Source of the DNA: Streptomyces vinaceus
Lineage (GTDB): Bacteria; Actinomycetota; Actinomycetes; Streptomycetales; Streptomycetaceae
Length of the DNA: 64,000 nt
Assembly (NCBI RefSeq): GCF_008704935.1
Contig: NZ_CP023692.1
Location: 5,175,001 to 5,239,000, forward strand
Direction: 5' to 3'
Shown here: positions 8,219 through 16,549 of the stretch, piece by piece
How positions within the stretch are numbered: position 1 is the stretch's first letter
Layout of the letters: each line of letters starts with the position of its first letter
Notes under the pieces: model-generated
Databases searched by the model: none
The model's input: the letters and a program-made list of their open reading frames with translations, nothing else
What the model was told of the DNA's origin: nothing
Position numbers and translations under genes: made by a program

Positions 8219-8250
8219 CCGCTGCGCGGGGCTCCCGTCCCGCGCAGCGG
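8219..8250. terminator. Bidirectional hairpin terminator
   Basis: CCGCTGCGCGGG and CCCGCGCAGCGG form a perfect 12-bp stem with an 8-nt loop between the convergent yaaA and primase-like genes. Confidence 0.75.
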
Positions 8251-8256
8251 GTGCCG

Positions 8257-9003
8257 TCAGCGCGACAGGGGCCAGGCCGCCGAGGGGGACCGGTCGGCCG
8301 CGACCGCGTACGCGGCGCAGGCGTCCGTCAGGGTCTCCAGGAGGGTGAGGGGGTCCGGGAGGGGGTGCTCCGTGCCGCGGATCCAGGTCACCGCCAGGTC
8401 ACCGGGGAGGGCGGCCGGGGGGACCAGGACGTAGCTGCCGCGGCAGTGCCACCGCAGGCCCGGGTGCTCGTCCATCGTCTCCGGGTGGCAGTCCAGCTCG
8501 CACGGCCACCACTCGTCCTCGTCCTCGGGGGTGCCGCGCGTCGCGGTGAAGAAGAGCATCCGGGCCTGGTCGCCCGTACCGCCCGATTCCGCGACCGGGC
8601 CGACCTCGACGCCCGCCGCCAGCAGGCGGTCCAGCGCGCTCGCGCCGGCTTCGAGGGGGACGTCCAGCACGTCGTGGACCATGCCGGTCGCGGTGATGAA
8701 GTTCGCCTGCGGCTGGTTGCGCGCCCAGCGTTCGATCTGCGCGCGGTCGGTCGTCGACTGCGTCTGCCAGGCGAAGGAAAGGGGGTGGCGTGCGGGGGTG
8801 GGACAGCCGATCCGGTCGCACGAACACCGGTAGCCGGCGGGATGGGCGGCGGGGGCGAGCGGCAGGCCCGCGGCGGCCGCCGACAGCAGAAGGGCCTCGC
8901 GTGCGCGCTCGGGATCTTCGGGGGAGGGTTTGGGCCGCCGGCGCAGCCACTGGGAAATCCTGCTCTGCTCGCCGCGTTTGACGCGGCCGGACTCAGACCC
9001 CAT
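8257..9003 (-). CDS. Bifunctional primase/polymerase (Prim-Pol) domain-like protein
   Basis: A 248-residue protein resembling the N-terminal Prim-Pol module found in plasmid and phage replication proteins: a CSCDRIGCPTPARHPL metal-type motif (about residues 60-75), a WARNQPQANF turn and an FITATGMVHDVLDVP core. It lacks the helicase part seen in replication proteins. Such standalone versions are common and chromosomal in Streptomyces; their job is unknown and polymerase activity should not be assumed because the usual DxD pair is not clear. ATG 9003 has GAGGGG a few bases upstream. The Arg-rich N-terminus (RISQWLRRRPKP) may bind nucleic acid. It stands alone between yaaA and a tetR gene. Confidence 0.7.
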   Translation of the reverse strand: MGSESGRVKRGEQSRISQWLRRRPKPSPEDPERAREALLLSAAAAGLPLAPAAHPAGYRCSCDRIGCPTPARHPLSFAWQTQSTTDRAQIERWARNQPQANFITATGMVHDVLDVPLEAGASALDRLLAAGVEVGPVAESGGTGDQARMLFFTATRGTPEDEDEWWPCELDCHPETMDEHPGLRWHCRGSYVLVPPAALPGDLAVTWIRGTEHPLPDPLTLLETLTDACAAYAVAADRSPSAAWPLSR

Positions 9004-9188
9004 CTATCCCCTCACCTCACCGTTTCCCCGGCAGACCCTCACATGGTCCCACCATCCTGCGGTCCGGATGACCGCACCGCCCCACCGGGGGGTGGGGCAC
9101 AGGTGCACGGAGAGCGCACAACAGCAGGCCGAATACCGCCACATACTGGTGAAATTCGGCCAATTGTTCCCGGCCGGCCCCCGGCCCT

Positions 9189-9833
9189 TCAGGCCTCGGT
9201 GACCTTCGACACCCCGGCGACCCCGCCCAGCACCCGGTCCACCAGCTCGTCCGCGAACGCGTGCGTCAGCGGGGCCGTCCCCATCAGCCAGCGGTACGTC
9301 AGCGGCCCCACCAGCATCTCCACCGTCAGGCCCAGATCCACGTCGGCCGCGAGTCCGCCGGCCTCCCGCGCCGCCCGCAACCGCTCCTCGTACAGGGCCA
9401 GCTGCGGCCTCAGCAGCTGCTCGGTGAAACGGGCGCTCAGCTCGGGGTCGGTCGCCCCGGCCGCGGTCAGGGCGCGCATGGGCGCCTCGTACTTCTCGTC
9501 GTTGAACTGGTCCACCGTCGCCCGCAGCACCAGTTTGAGGTCCGCCGCGAGGTCCCCGGTGTCCGGGATGCCGGTCCAGTCGCCCTCCACCTCCTCCTTC
9601 GCGTCGTCGGCGAGCGCGAGCGAGGCGTCCAGCAGGACCGCCGCCTTCGACGGCCACCAGCGGTAGATGGTCTGCTTGCCGACGCCCGCGCGGGCGGCGA
9701 TGGCCTCGATCGTCAGCTTGTTGTAGCCGACCTCCGAGACCAGTGAGAGCGCCGCGTCGAGGATGGCCCGCCGGGAGCGGTCGCTGCGGCGGGCGGGGTC
9801 GGGGGCCTTCGCGTCAGGTGATCTGCTGCTCAT
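9189..9833 (-). CDS. TetR/AcrR family transcriptional repressor
   Basis: A 214-residue repressor. The TetR HTH occupies residues 20-66 (ILDAALSLVSEVGYNKLTIE, AIAARAGVGKQTIYRWWPSK), and the C-terminal part is the TetR_C_11-like helical ligand domain with ERLRAAREAGGLAADVD. It is divergent from the dimethylargininase gene, and the 130-bp gap holds a perfect 12-bp palindrome suited to a TetR dimer, so it probably represses itself and perhaps that gene. The ligand cannot be guessed. ATG 9833 is the natural N-terminus. Confidence 0.88.
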   Translation of the reverse strand: MSSRSPDAKAPDPARRSDRSRRAILDAALSLVSEVGYNKLTIEAIAARAGVGKQTIYRWWPSKAAVLLDASLALADDAKEEVEGDWTGIPDTGDLAADLKLVLRATVDQFNDEKYEAPMRALTAAGATDPELSARFTEQLLRPQLALYEERLRAAREAGGLAADVDLGLTVEMLVGPLTYRWLMGTAPLTHAFADELVDRVLGGVAGVSKVTEA

Positions 9834-9851
9834 TCGGACAAATTATCAACG

Positions 9852-9863
9852 CGAGACGTCTCG
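9852..9863. promoter_or_regulatory. 12-bp palindrome, candidate TetR operator
   Basis: CGAGACGTCTCG is a perfect palindrome 18 bp upstream of the tetR start and about 100 bp upstream of the dimethylargininase start. Confidence 0.5.
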
Positions 9864-9965
9864 TCTTTGTGTCATTCCGTAAACCACCCAATCAGTTCAC
9901 TGCGCGGTTTCCCTTGAGGAGAGACGATTCTCTCGACATCTCTCGTGAGCCGTGAGGAGCCTTCT

Positions 9966-10775
9966 TTGCGCAGAGTCGCCACACCCCGGCGCTACTTGAT
10001 GTGCCCACCCGCACACTTCAAGGTCACGTACTCCATCAATCCGTGGATGGACCCCACGAAACCGGTGGACCTGCCCCTCGCACAGGCACAGTGGGAAGAC
10101 CTCCGGGACCGCTACCGCTCGCTCGGCCACACCGTCGAGACGCTCGTACCGGACCCGGAGCTTCCCGACATGGTCTTCGCCGCGAACGGCGCCCTCGTCG
10201 TCGACGGCCGGGTGCTCGGCGCCCGGTTCGCCTACCCCGAGCGCGCCGCCGAGGCGGAGATCCACCTCGACTGGTTCCGGTCGCACGGCTTCGAGCACGT
10301 CCACGAGCCGTCCCACGTCAACGAGGGCGAGGGCGACTTCGCCGTCACCGCCACCTACATCCTGGCCGGCCGGGGCTTCCGCTCCAGCCCGCTCTCGCAC
10401 GACGAGGCCCAGGAGTTCTTCGGCCGCCCGGTCATCGGCCTCGACCTGGTGGACCCGCGCTACTACCACCTGGACACCGCGCTCTGCGTGCTCGACGGGG
10501 ACGAGGTCATGTACTACCCGCCCGCGTTCTCGCCCGGCAGCCGCGCCGTCCTGGAGCGGCTCTTCCCGGACGCGCTGATCGCGGGTGACGAGGACGCGGC
10601 GGCCCTCGGCCTGAACGCGGTCTCGGACGGCCTGAACGTGCTGCTCCCCCAGGCGGCGACCGGTCTCTTCCAGCCCCTGCGCGAGCGGGGCTTCGAGCCG
10701 GTGCCGATGGACCTGGGCGAGCTGCTCAAGGGCGGGGGCAGCGTGAAGTGCTGCACCCAGGAGCTGCGCATGTAG
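9966..10775 (+). CDS. Dimethylargininase / amidinotransferase-family protein
   Basis: A 269-residue member of the guanidine-modifying (pentein) superfamily, closest in appearance to dimethylarginine dimethylaminohydrolase, which turns methylated arginine into citrulline. Visible elements are MCPPAHFKV with INPWM near the start, LPDMVFAANGAL (substrate-binding Asp), EGEGDF, the YYHLDTALCVLDGDEV histidine segment and the catalytic cysteine in GGSVKCCTQEL at the C-terminus. TTG 9966 is preferred over GTG 9945 because GAGGAG lies 6 nt before it. Ornithine aminotransferase is often adjacent in Streptomyces but is absent here. The divergent TetR may control it. Confidence 0.8.
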   Translation: MRRVATPRRYLMCPPAHFKVTYSINPWMDPTKPVDLPLAQAQWEDLRDRYRSLGHTVETLVPDPELPDMVFAANGALVVDGRVLGARFAYPERAAEAEIHLDWFRSHGFEHVHEPSHVNEGEGDFAVTATYILAGRGFRSSPLSHDEAQEFFGRPVIGLDLVDPRYYHLDTALCVLDGDEVMYYPPAFSPGSRAVLERLFPDALIAGDEDAAALGLNAVSDGLNVLLPQAATGLFQPLRERGFEPVPMDLGELLKGGGSVKCCTQELRM

Positions 10776-10789
10776 CGCGGCGGGTCGGG

Positions 10790-11815
10790 TTACGGGGTGG
10801 CCGCCGGCGGCCACTCCTGGCCCCAGTCGGCGTCCCGCGCCGCCTTGTACAGGTCGCCGTGGCGCTTGGTCACGTTGACCCGGGTCAGTCCCGACGACTC
10901 ACCGTCCTGCGGGCCGCACAGGTCCAGCTGGACGAGCCCCTTCCGGATCTGCGGCCTCCGCGTGATCCGGGAGGGGGCCGGCTCCACCGGGAAGCGGGTC
11001 GCGGCCACGTAGCTGAACTTCTCGTCCTCGTACGGGAGGGACCCGCCCTTGACCTGCCGGTGCAGGGAGGAGCGGCTGACCCGCGCCGAGAAGTGGCACC
11101 AGTCCTTGCCGACCTCGATCGGGCAGGTGCCGTCGTGCGGGCACGGGGCCGCGACCTTCAGCCCCGCCTCGATCAGCTGGTCGCGGGCCTCGCGGATGCG
11201 CAGGTACCCCTCCGGAGTGCCCGGCTCGATCAGCACCACGGCCTGTCCGGCGCGGGCCGCCTCGGCGACCACGGCCCGGCGGGCCTCCGGCGTCAGTTCG
11301 CCCAGTACGTACGAGACCGTCACGAGGTCCGCCCCGGGCAGGGCCAGCCCCGCCCCGATGACGGCCCGCCGCCACTCGGCCGCGCGCAGCACCTGCGAGC
11401 CGGAGGACGCCGCGAGCTCCTTGCCGAGGGCCAGCGCCGGCTCCGCCCAGTCCAGGACCACGGTGTCGCGCGGCCCGTCCCAGACGGCGTCCACCGCCCA
11501 GGTCGCCGCTCCCGTACCGCCGCCCACGTCCACGTGGGAGCCCGGGGACCAGCGCGGGGCGGCCTCGCCGAGGGCGTCGAGGGCCGACCGTACGGCCTCG
11601 AAGGTGGCGGGCATCCGGTACGCCGCGTACGCCGCCACGTCCGAGCGGTCGCGCAGGACGGGAGCGTCGGTCGGGGTCCGGCCGCGGTAGTTGGCGATGA
11701 GCCGGTCGACGGCGGCCGTGGCCTGCTTCGGCGGGAGCCCGCCGAGCAGCCCGCCCAGCGCGGTGCGCAGGGTCTCGGCGGTGGTGGGCACGGAGGCGGA
11801 AGCGGAGGCGTTCAC
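10790..11815 (-). CDS. Rsm22-type small ribosomal subunit methyltransferase family protein
   Basis: A 341-residue protein of the Rsm22/METTL17 family, associated with small-subunit ribosome assembly in mitochondria and annotated as an rRNA methyltransferase in bacteria. The SAM-binding core is visible as HVDVGGGTGAATWAV (about residues 98-112) and the VTVSYVLGEL strand. A cysteine motif, CPHDGTCPI followed by WCHF and a later LDLCGPQ, matches the four-cysteine [4Fe-4S] site reported for this family. It follows the Bcr/CflA exporter gene on the same strand after a 62-bp gap, and may be cotranscribed. Whether the bacterial protein methylates RNA or is a Fe-S assembly factor is unproven. Confidence 0.78.
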   Translation of the reverse strand: MNASASASVPTTAETLRTALGGLLGGLPPKQATAAVDRLIANYRGRTPTDAPVLRDRSDVAAYAAYRMPATFEAVRSALDALGEAAPRWSPGSHVDVGGGTGAATWAVDAVWDGPRDTVVLDWAEPALALGKELAASSGSQVLRAAEWRRAVIGAGLALPGADLVTVSYVLGELTPEARRAVVAEAARAGQAVVLIEPGTPEGYLRIREARDQLIEAGLKVAAPCPHDGTCPIEVGKDWCHFSARVSRSSLHRQVKGGSLPYEDEKFSYVAATRFPVEPAPSRITRRPQIRKGLVQLDLCGPQDGESSGLTRVNVTKRHGDLYKAARDADWGQEWPPAATP

Positions 11816-11877
11816 CAGCGAAGTTTACGGCGCCCGCCGGGTCCGGGACGCCCCAGGGGGTGTCCCGCGGGCCCGGC

Positions 11878-13179
11878 TCAGACGGCGGAGTCGCGGTTCT
11901 GCCAGGGCCGGCACATGCCGGTGAAGCAGGCCACCGCCAGCAACGAGCAGACCAGCTGGACCAGCGCCATCGGCACCGCCGTGTCCTCGCCCGCGATCCC
12001 GACCAGCGGCGAGGCGATCGCCCCGACCAGGAAGGAGGAGGTGCCCAGCAGGGCCGAGGCCGAGCCGGCCGCGTGCGGGGTGCGCATCAGGGCCAGCGCG
12101 TTGGTGTTCGGCAGGACCAGGCCCATCGCCGACATCAGCACGAACAGCGCCGACGCGATCGGGACCAGCCCGACCTCCCCGAACACCCCGGTGGACATCA
12201 GCAGCAGCGAGACGGAGGCCGCCGTGATCACGGCGAGCCCGAGACCCAGCACCTTGTCCAGCCGGACCCGGCCGACCAGGAGCTTGCCGTTGATCTGGCC
12301 GGCGGCGATCAGGCCCACGGAGTTGAGGCCGAACAGCAGGCTGAAGGCCTGCGGCGAGGCCCCGTAGATCTCCTGCACCACGAACGGCGAGGCCGAGATG
12401 TACGAGAACAGCGTGGCGAAGGCGAAGCCGCCGGCCAGCGTGTACCCGGCGAAGACGCGGTCGGCGAGCAGCCCGCGCATGGTCCGCAGCGCGGAGCCCA
12501 CGCCGCCGGTCTGCCGCTGCTCGGGCGGCAGCGTCTCGCCGAGGCTGCGCCACACGACGAGCGTGAGCACGGCGCCGACGCCGGTGAGGACGACGAACAC
12601 CCCGCGCCAGTCGGCGAAGCGCAGGATCTGGCCGCCGATGAGCGGGGCGATGATCGGGGCGACGCCGGAGATCAGCATCAGGGTGGAGAAGAACCGGGCC
12701 ATCTCGACCCCGTCGTACAGGTCGCGCACGACGGCCCGCGCGATGACGATCGCGGCCGATCCGGCCAGGCCCTGGAGCAGCCGGAACCCGATCAGCAGTT
12801 CGGCGCTCGGCGCGAGGGCGCAGATGGCGGTGGCGAGGACGTAGACCACCATGCCGGTCAGCAGGGGCCTGCGGCGGCCCCACTTGTCGCTCATGGGCCC
12901 GATGACGAGCTGGCCCAGCGCCATGCCGGCGAGGCAGGCGGTGAGGGTGAGCTGGATCGTGGCGGCCGGGCTGTGCAGAGCGCCGGTGACCTGCGGCAGG
13001 GCCGGCAGGTACATGTCCATGGACAGCGGGGGGAGGGCGCTGAGTCCTCCGAGTATGAAAGTGACGAGCAGTCCGGTACGGCGGGCCGCCTTGAGCGGGG
13101 CGGACGGGGCTTGCGGTGCGGAGGGCGTTTCGGGCGGCGGCTCGTGCGAGGGGGCCGTCGCGGGGCCTCTCTCCGACAT
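11878..13179 (-). CDS. Bcr/CflA-family MFS multidrug exporter
   Basis: A 433-residue 12-helix major facilitator transporter. The Bcr/CflA (bicyclomycin/chloramphenicol-type drug:H+ antiport) subfamily shows in GGLSALPPLSMDMYLPALPQ in helix 1, the loop motif IGPMSDKWGRRRPLL, and the central FRLLQGLAGSAAIVIARAVV with VRDLY. The first 30 residues are Pro/Ala-rich and cytoplasmic. Substrate cannot be read from sequence. It is divergent from an SDR gene across 108 bp and lies upstream of the Rsm22-type gene. Confidence 0.88.
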   Translation of the reverse strand: MSERGPATAPSHEPPPETPSAPQAPSAPLKAARRTGLLVTFILGGLSALPPLSMDMYLPALPQVTGALHSPAATIQLTLTACLAGMALGQLVIGPMSDKWGRRRPLLTGMVVYVLATAICALAPSAELLIGFRLLQGLAGSAAIVIARAVVRDLYDGVEMARFFSTLMLISGVAPIIAPLIGGQILRFADWRGVFVVLTGVGAVLTLVVWRSLGETLPPEQRQTGGVGSALRTMRGLLADRVFAGYTLAGGFAFATLFSYISASPFVVQEIYGASPQAFSLLFGLNSVGLIAAGQINGKLLVGRVRLDKVLGLGLAVITAASVSLLLMSTGVFGEVGLVPIASALFVLMSAMGLVLPNTNALALMRTPHAAGSASALLGTSSFLVGAIASPLVGIAGEDTAVPMALVQLVCSLLAVACFTGMCRPWQNRDSAV

Positions 13180-13273
13180 GCGGAACTCCAGTCTTTTCGT
13201 CGTCTTTTCACACCCCCGGCCGACCCATGCTCTCAGCTATCGGAACGTCCGTGGACCGCTGCGTCATGTGACG

Positions 13274-13279
13274 TACCCT
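13274..13279 (+). promoter_or_regulatory. Candidate -10 (TACCCT) for leaderless SDR gene
   Basis: TACCCT lies 8 nt before ATG 13288 and no Shine-Dalgarno is present. The same hexamer serves the F420 reductase gene at 22976. Confidence 0.45.
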
Positions 13280-13287
13280 GCGGCCCC

Positions 13288-14049
13288 ATGAGCGCAAGTG
13301 GGAAGAAGATCGCCGTCGTGACCGGCGCGGGCTCGGGCATCGGCCGCTCCGTGGCCCTCACCCTGGCCGCCGCCGGCTGGTCGGTGGCCGTGGCCGGCCG
13401 CCGGACCGAACCGCTGGAGGAGACGGCGAAGGCGGCCGGAGCCGGCGCGGACGTGCTGTGCGTACGGGCGGACGTGAGCGATCCGGACGACGTGGCCGCG
13501 CTGTTCGCCGCGGTACGGGAGCGCCACGGGCGGCTCGACCTCCTCTTCAACAACGCCGGGACCTTCGGCCCGGGCGGGGTCGCGCTGGAGGACATCTCGT
13601 ACGAGGCCTGGCGCCAGGTGGTCGACGTCAACCTCACCGGGGCCTTCCTGTGCGCGCAGGCCGCCTTCCGGCAGATGAAGGCGCAGGACCCGCGGGGCGG
13701 CCGGATCATCAACAACGGCTCGATCTCCGCTCACGTGCCCCGGCCGAACTCGATCGCCTACACCGCCACCAAGCACGCGATGACCGGCCTGACGAAGTCC
13801 CTCTCGCTGGACGGGCGACCGCACCGGATCGCCTGCGGGCAGATCGACATCGGCAACGCGGCCACCGAGATGACCGAACGCATGCAGACCGGGATCCTTC
13901 AGGCGAACGGGCAGCTGGCGGTGGAGCCGGTGATGGACGCGGCGGACGTGGCGCGCACGGTGCTGCACATGGCGGAGCTGCCGCTGGAGGCGAACGTGCA
14001 GTTCGCGACGGTGATGGCGACGACGATGCCGTACATCGGGCGCGGCTGA
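13288..14049 (+). CDS. Short-chain dehydrogenase/reductase (SDR)
   Basis: A 253-residue classical SDR oxidoreductase. The Rossmann motif TGAGSGIG is at residues 11-18, followed by an acidic-free RRTEP stretch that favours NADP over NAD, NNAG near residue 90, the serine in NNGSISAHVP and the catalytic YTATK pair near 155-159. The substrate is unknown. The ATG at 13288 begins the domain and has a -10-like TACCCT 8 nt upstream, so longer readings that start around 11860 are shadows. It may be cotranscribed with the following PhzF gene (66-bp gap). Confidence 0.88.
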   Translation: MSASGKKIAVVTGAGSGIGRSVALTLAAAGWSVAVAGRRTEPLEETAKAAGAGADVLCVRADVSDPDDVAALFAAVRERHGRLDLLFNNAGTFGPGGVALEDISYEAWRQVVDVNLTGAFLCAQAAFRQMKAQDPRGGRIINNGSISAHVPRPNSIAYTATKHAMTGLTKSLSLDGRPHRIACGQIDIGNAATEMTERMQTGILQANGQLAVEPVMDAADVARTVLHMAELPLEANVQFATVMATTMPYIGRG

Positions 14050-14115
14050 TCCCCCGACGGGGGCCGGGAGGCGGCGGCGGGGAATGCGGCTGCCCGGCCG
14101 GGGGTTGGGGCGATC

Positions 14116-14973
14116 ATGACTGAAGTGCTGCGTTACACCGCCTTCTCCGCCGACCCGGCCGGCGGCAACCCCGCCGGGGTCGTGCTCGACGCGAGCGGTC
14201 TGGACGAGGCCGGCATGCTCCGGATCGCCGCCGGCCTGGGCTACAGCGAGACGGCCTTCCTGACGCCGCCCCCCGAGGGCCTCGGCGGTGCGCCGGGCCG
14301 GGCGTTCACCGTGCGGTACTTCAGCCCGAAGGCGGAGGTCCCGTTCTGCGGGCACGCCACCGTGGCCACCGCCGTGGCGCTGGCGGAGCGGACCGGACCC
14401 GGCGAGCTGGTGTTCGCGACCCCGGCCGGAACGGTGCCCGTCTCGGTCACCGCCGCGGACGAGGGTCTGCGGGCCGTGCTGACCAGCGTCGAGCCGTACG
14501 TGGAGGAGGTCGGTCAGGCCGACCTCGCGGAGGCGCTGGCCGCGCTGGACTGGCCGGAGTCGGACCTGGACCCGGGCATCCCGCCGAGGATCGCCTACGC
14601 CGGAGCCCGCCACCTGGTGCTCGGCGCGGCCACCCGGGCCCGGCTCGCGGACCTCGCGTACGACTTCCCCCGGCTGGAGGCGCTGATGCGGCGCCTCGAC
14701 CTGACCACGGTCCAGCTGGTGCACCGGACGGGCCCGGCGCTGTTCGACGTACGGGACCCCTTCCCGGTCGGCGGCGTCGTCGAGGACCCCGCGACCGGGG
14801 CCGCCGCGGCCGCCTTCGGCGCGTACGCGCGCGAGCTCGGCCTGGTCCCGGCGGAGGCGGTGCTCACCCTGCGCCAGGGCGAGGACATGGGCCGCCCGGG
14901 GGTGCTCACGGTGGAACTGAGGGCGGGAGACACCCGGGTGCGGGTGGGCGGCAGCGCGGTCCGCATCGCATGA
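14116..14973 (+). CDS. PhzF-family isomerase/epimerase-like protein
   Basis: A 285-residue PhzF-fold protein, related to diaminopimelate epimerase but cofactor-free. It begins with the family signature (YTAFSADPAGGNPAGVVLD), has the conserved catalytic glutamate in LGYSETAFL near residue 44, FCGHATVAT near residue 79, and ends with EDPATGAAAAAFGAY near residue 220. PhzF itself isomerises a phenazine precursor, but no phenazine genes are here, so the substrate is open. It is followed 28 nt later by a GNAT gene on the same strand, forming a likely unit SDR-PhzF-GNAT. Confidence 0.87.
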   Translation: MTEVLRYTAFSADPAGGNPAGVVLDASGLDEAGMLRIAAGLGYSETAFLTPPPEGLGGAPGRAFTVRYFSPKAEVPFCGHATVATAVALAERTGPGELVFATPAGTVPVSVTAADEGLRAVLTSVEPYVEEVGQADLAEALAALDWPESDLDPGIPPRIAYAGARHLVLGAATRARLADLAYDFPRLEALMRRLDLTTVQLVHRTGPALFDVRDPFPVGGVVEDPATGAAAAAFGAYARELGLVPAEAVLTLRQGEDMGRPGVLTVELRAGDTRVRVGGSAVRIA

Positions 14974-15001
14974 GCCGCCGGCGCGAGGGTGAGGTCCGGG
15001 C

Positions 15002-15562
15002 GTGACGACGGTGGTGACGTACGCGCAGGCGGAGCTGCCGGCGCGGTACGCGGCGCAGGTCGCGGCCCTGGAGGCGCAGGCCTGGCCCGGGGCCACCGCC
15101 GGCCATGACCCGGGCCTCGCCCCCGAGGTGATGCTGCTGCTGGACGACGAGGGGAGCGTCCTCGTCTCGCTGGCGCTGCTCCACAAGGAGATCCGGCACG
15201 CCGGGCGGACGTACCGGGCCGCCGGGCTCAGCGCGGTCGTCACCCGGGACACCGCGCGGGGGCGCGGCCACGGCGGGCGCCTGGTGGCGGCGGCCCGGGC
15301 GGCGCTGGCCGCCGATCCGGCCGTGGACCTCGTGCTGTTCAGCTGCGACCGCCCGCTCGTCCCCTTCTACGAGGCGGCCGGATTCACCCGGCTCCCCGGC
15401 ACGGTGCTGGTCGGCGGGACGCCCGAGCGGCCGCTGGCCACGGACGCGCCCGGGTTCGCCAAGGAGGTGCTGGCCGACTTCCCCGGAGCGGACAGCGGGG
15501 CCGAGGCCTTCACGGGTGCGCGGATCGCCCTGTATCCGGGGCTCGTCGACCGGCTGTGGTGA
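15002..15562 (+). CDS. GNAT-family N-acetyltransferase
   Basis: A 186-residue acetyltransferase. The acetyl-CoA pyrophosphate loop is RGRGHGG in VTRDTARGRGHGGRLV (about residues 80-95), and the C-terminal GNAT beta-bulge motif appears as VPFYEAAGF near residue 120. The start GTG 15002 is preceded by a GAGGGTGAGG region. The acceptor molecule is unknown. A strong hairpin follows the stop, and a 13-bp sequence GGTGACCGGCCGG is partly repeated in the gap (15558-15590). Confidence 0.82.
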   Translation: MTTVVTYAQAELPARYAAQVAALEAQAWPGATAGHDPGLAPEVMLLLDDEGSVLVSLALLHKEIRHAGRTYRAAGLSAVVTRDTARGRGHGGRLVAAARAALAADPAVDLVLFSCDRPLVPFYEAAGFTRLPGTVLVGGTPERPLATDAPGFAKEVLADFPGADSGAEAFTGARIALYPGLVDRLW

Positions 15563-15597
15563 CCGGCCGGGGTGACCGGCCGGGGTGACCGGGACGT

Positions 15598-15638
15598 GCG
15601 GAAGGGGCCCGGATCGCGATGATCCGGGCCCCTTCCGC
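15598..15638. terminator. Strong bidirectional terminator
   Basis: An 18-bp perfect stem (GCGGAAGGGGCCCGGATC with its complement) and a 5-nt loop separate the GNAT gene from the convergent efeU. Confidence 0.85.
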
Positions 15639-15658
15639 ATGCCGTGCGGGACGCGGCC

Positions 15659-16525
15659 CTACGAGCCGCTCCTGGCCTCCGAGGAGGAGGCGGCGGCGGA
15701 CGCGGGCGCCGGCGCCGGGGCCGTCGTCCGGGCGAAGACCCCGAAGAACAGCAGCAGCGTGGGGACCAGGTAGGCCAGCCACACGCCCGCCTGGAGCCAG
15801 GTCGGGTCCGGCTGGAAGTTGAACGTGCCCTTCAGCAGGGTCCCGTACCAGCTGTCCGGCGGGACGGCCGCGGTGACGTCGAAGGCCTTGTTCATCAGAC
15901 CGGGGAGGAACTCGGCCTCCTGGAGGTCGTGCACCCCGTACGCGAGCACGCCCGCCGCGACCACGACCAGCATCCCGCCGGTCCACGTGAAGAACTTGGA
16001 CAGGTTGATCTTCAGGGCGCCGCGGTAGAACAGCCAGCCCAGCAGGATCGACGAGCCGATGCCGAGCAGCACCCCCACCAGCGGACCCGCGCCGTCACCG
16101 GCCGCGTGCACCGAGCGCCACACGAACAGCGAGGTCTCCAGGCCCTCCCGGCCGACGGCCAGGAACGCCGTCGTCACCAGGGCGCCCGTGCCCATCGCGA
16201 GGGCCGTGTCGAGCTTGTCCTGGAGCTCCGCCTTCATGTGCCGCGCGGTGCGCTTCATCCAGAAGACCATCCACGTCACCAGGCCCACCGAGACGATCGA
16301 CAGGCTGCCGCCGATCGCCTCCTGCGCCTGGAACGTCAGCTCGGAGGTGCCGAATTCGAGGCCCGCGCCGAAGGCCAGGCTGAGCGCGGCCGCGAGGCCG
16401 ACGCCGAGCCACAGCGGGCCCAGCTTGTCCTTGTTCCCGGTCTTCACCAGGTACGCGATGAGGATGCAGACGACCAGGCTGGCCTCCAGCCCCTCGCGCA
16501 GGCCGATCAGATAGTTGCTGAACAC
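15659..16525 (-). CDS. efeU: EfeU/FTR1-family iron permease
   Basis: A 288-residue polytopic membrane protein and the permease of the EfeUOB iron system. Both FTR1 signature REGLE motifs are visible: REGLEASLVV in helix 1 and REGLETSLFV in a middle helix (about residue 126), which supply the acidic iron-translocation residues. Seven hydrophobic segments fit the family, and the last 25 residues are Ala/Ser/Pro-rich. It is the third gene of the operon, starting 24 nt after efeB. It works with the lipoprotein EfeO and the peroxidase EfeB. Confidence 0.93.
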   Translation of the reverse strand: MFSNYLIGLREGLEASLVVCILIAYLVKTGNKDKLGPLWLGVGLAAALSLAFGAGLEFGTSELTFQAQEAIGGSLSIVSVGLVTWMVFWMKRTARHMKAELQDKLDTALAMGTGALVTTAFLAVGREGLETSLFVWRSVHAAGDGAGPLVGVLLGIGSSILLGWLFYRGALKINLSKFFTWTGGMLVVVAAGVLAYGVHDLQEAEFLPGLMNKAFDVTAAVPPDSWYGTLLKGTFNFQPDPTWLQAGVWLAYLVPTLLLFFGVFARTTAPAPAPASAAASSSEARSGS

Positions 16526-16549
16526 GTCGGTTCCTTTCGTTTCGCGGAA

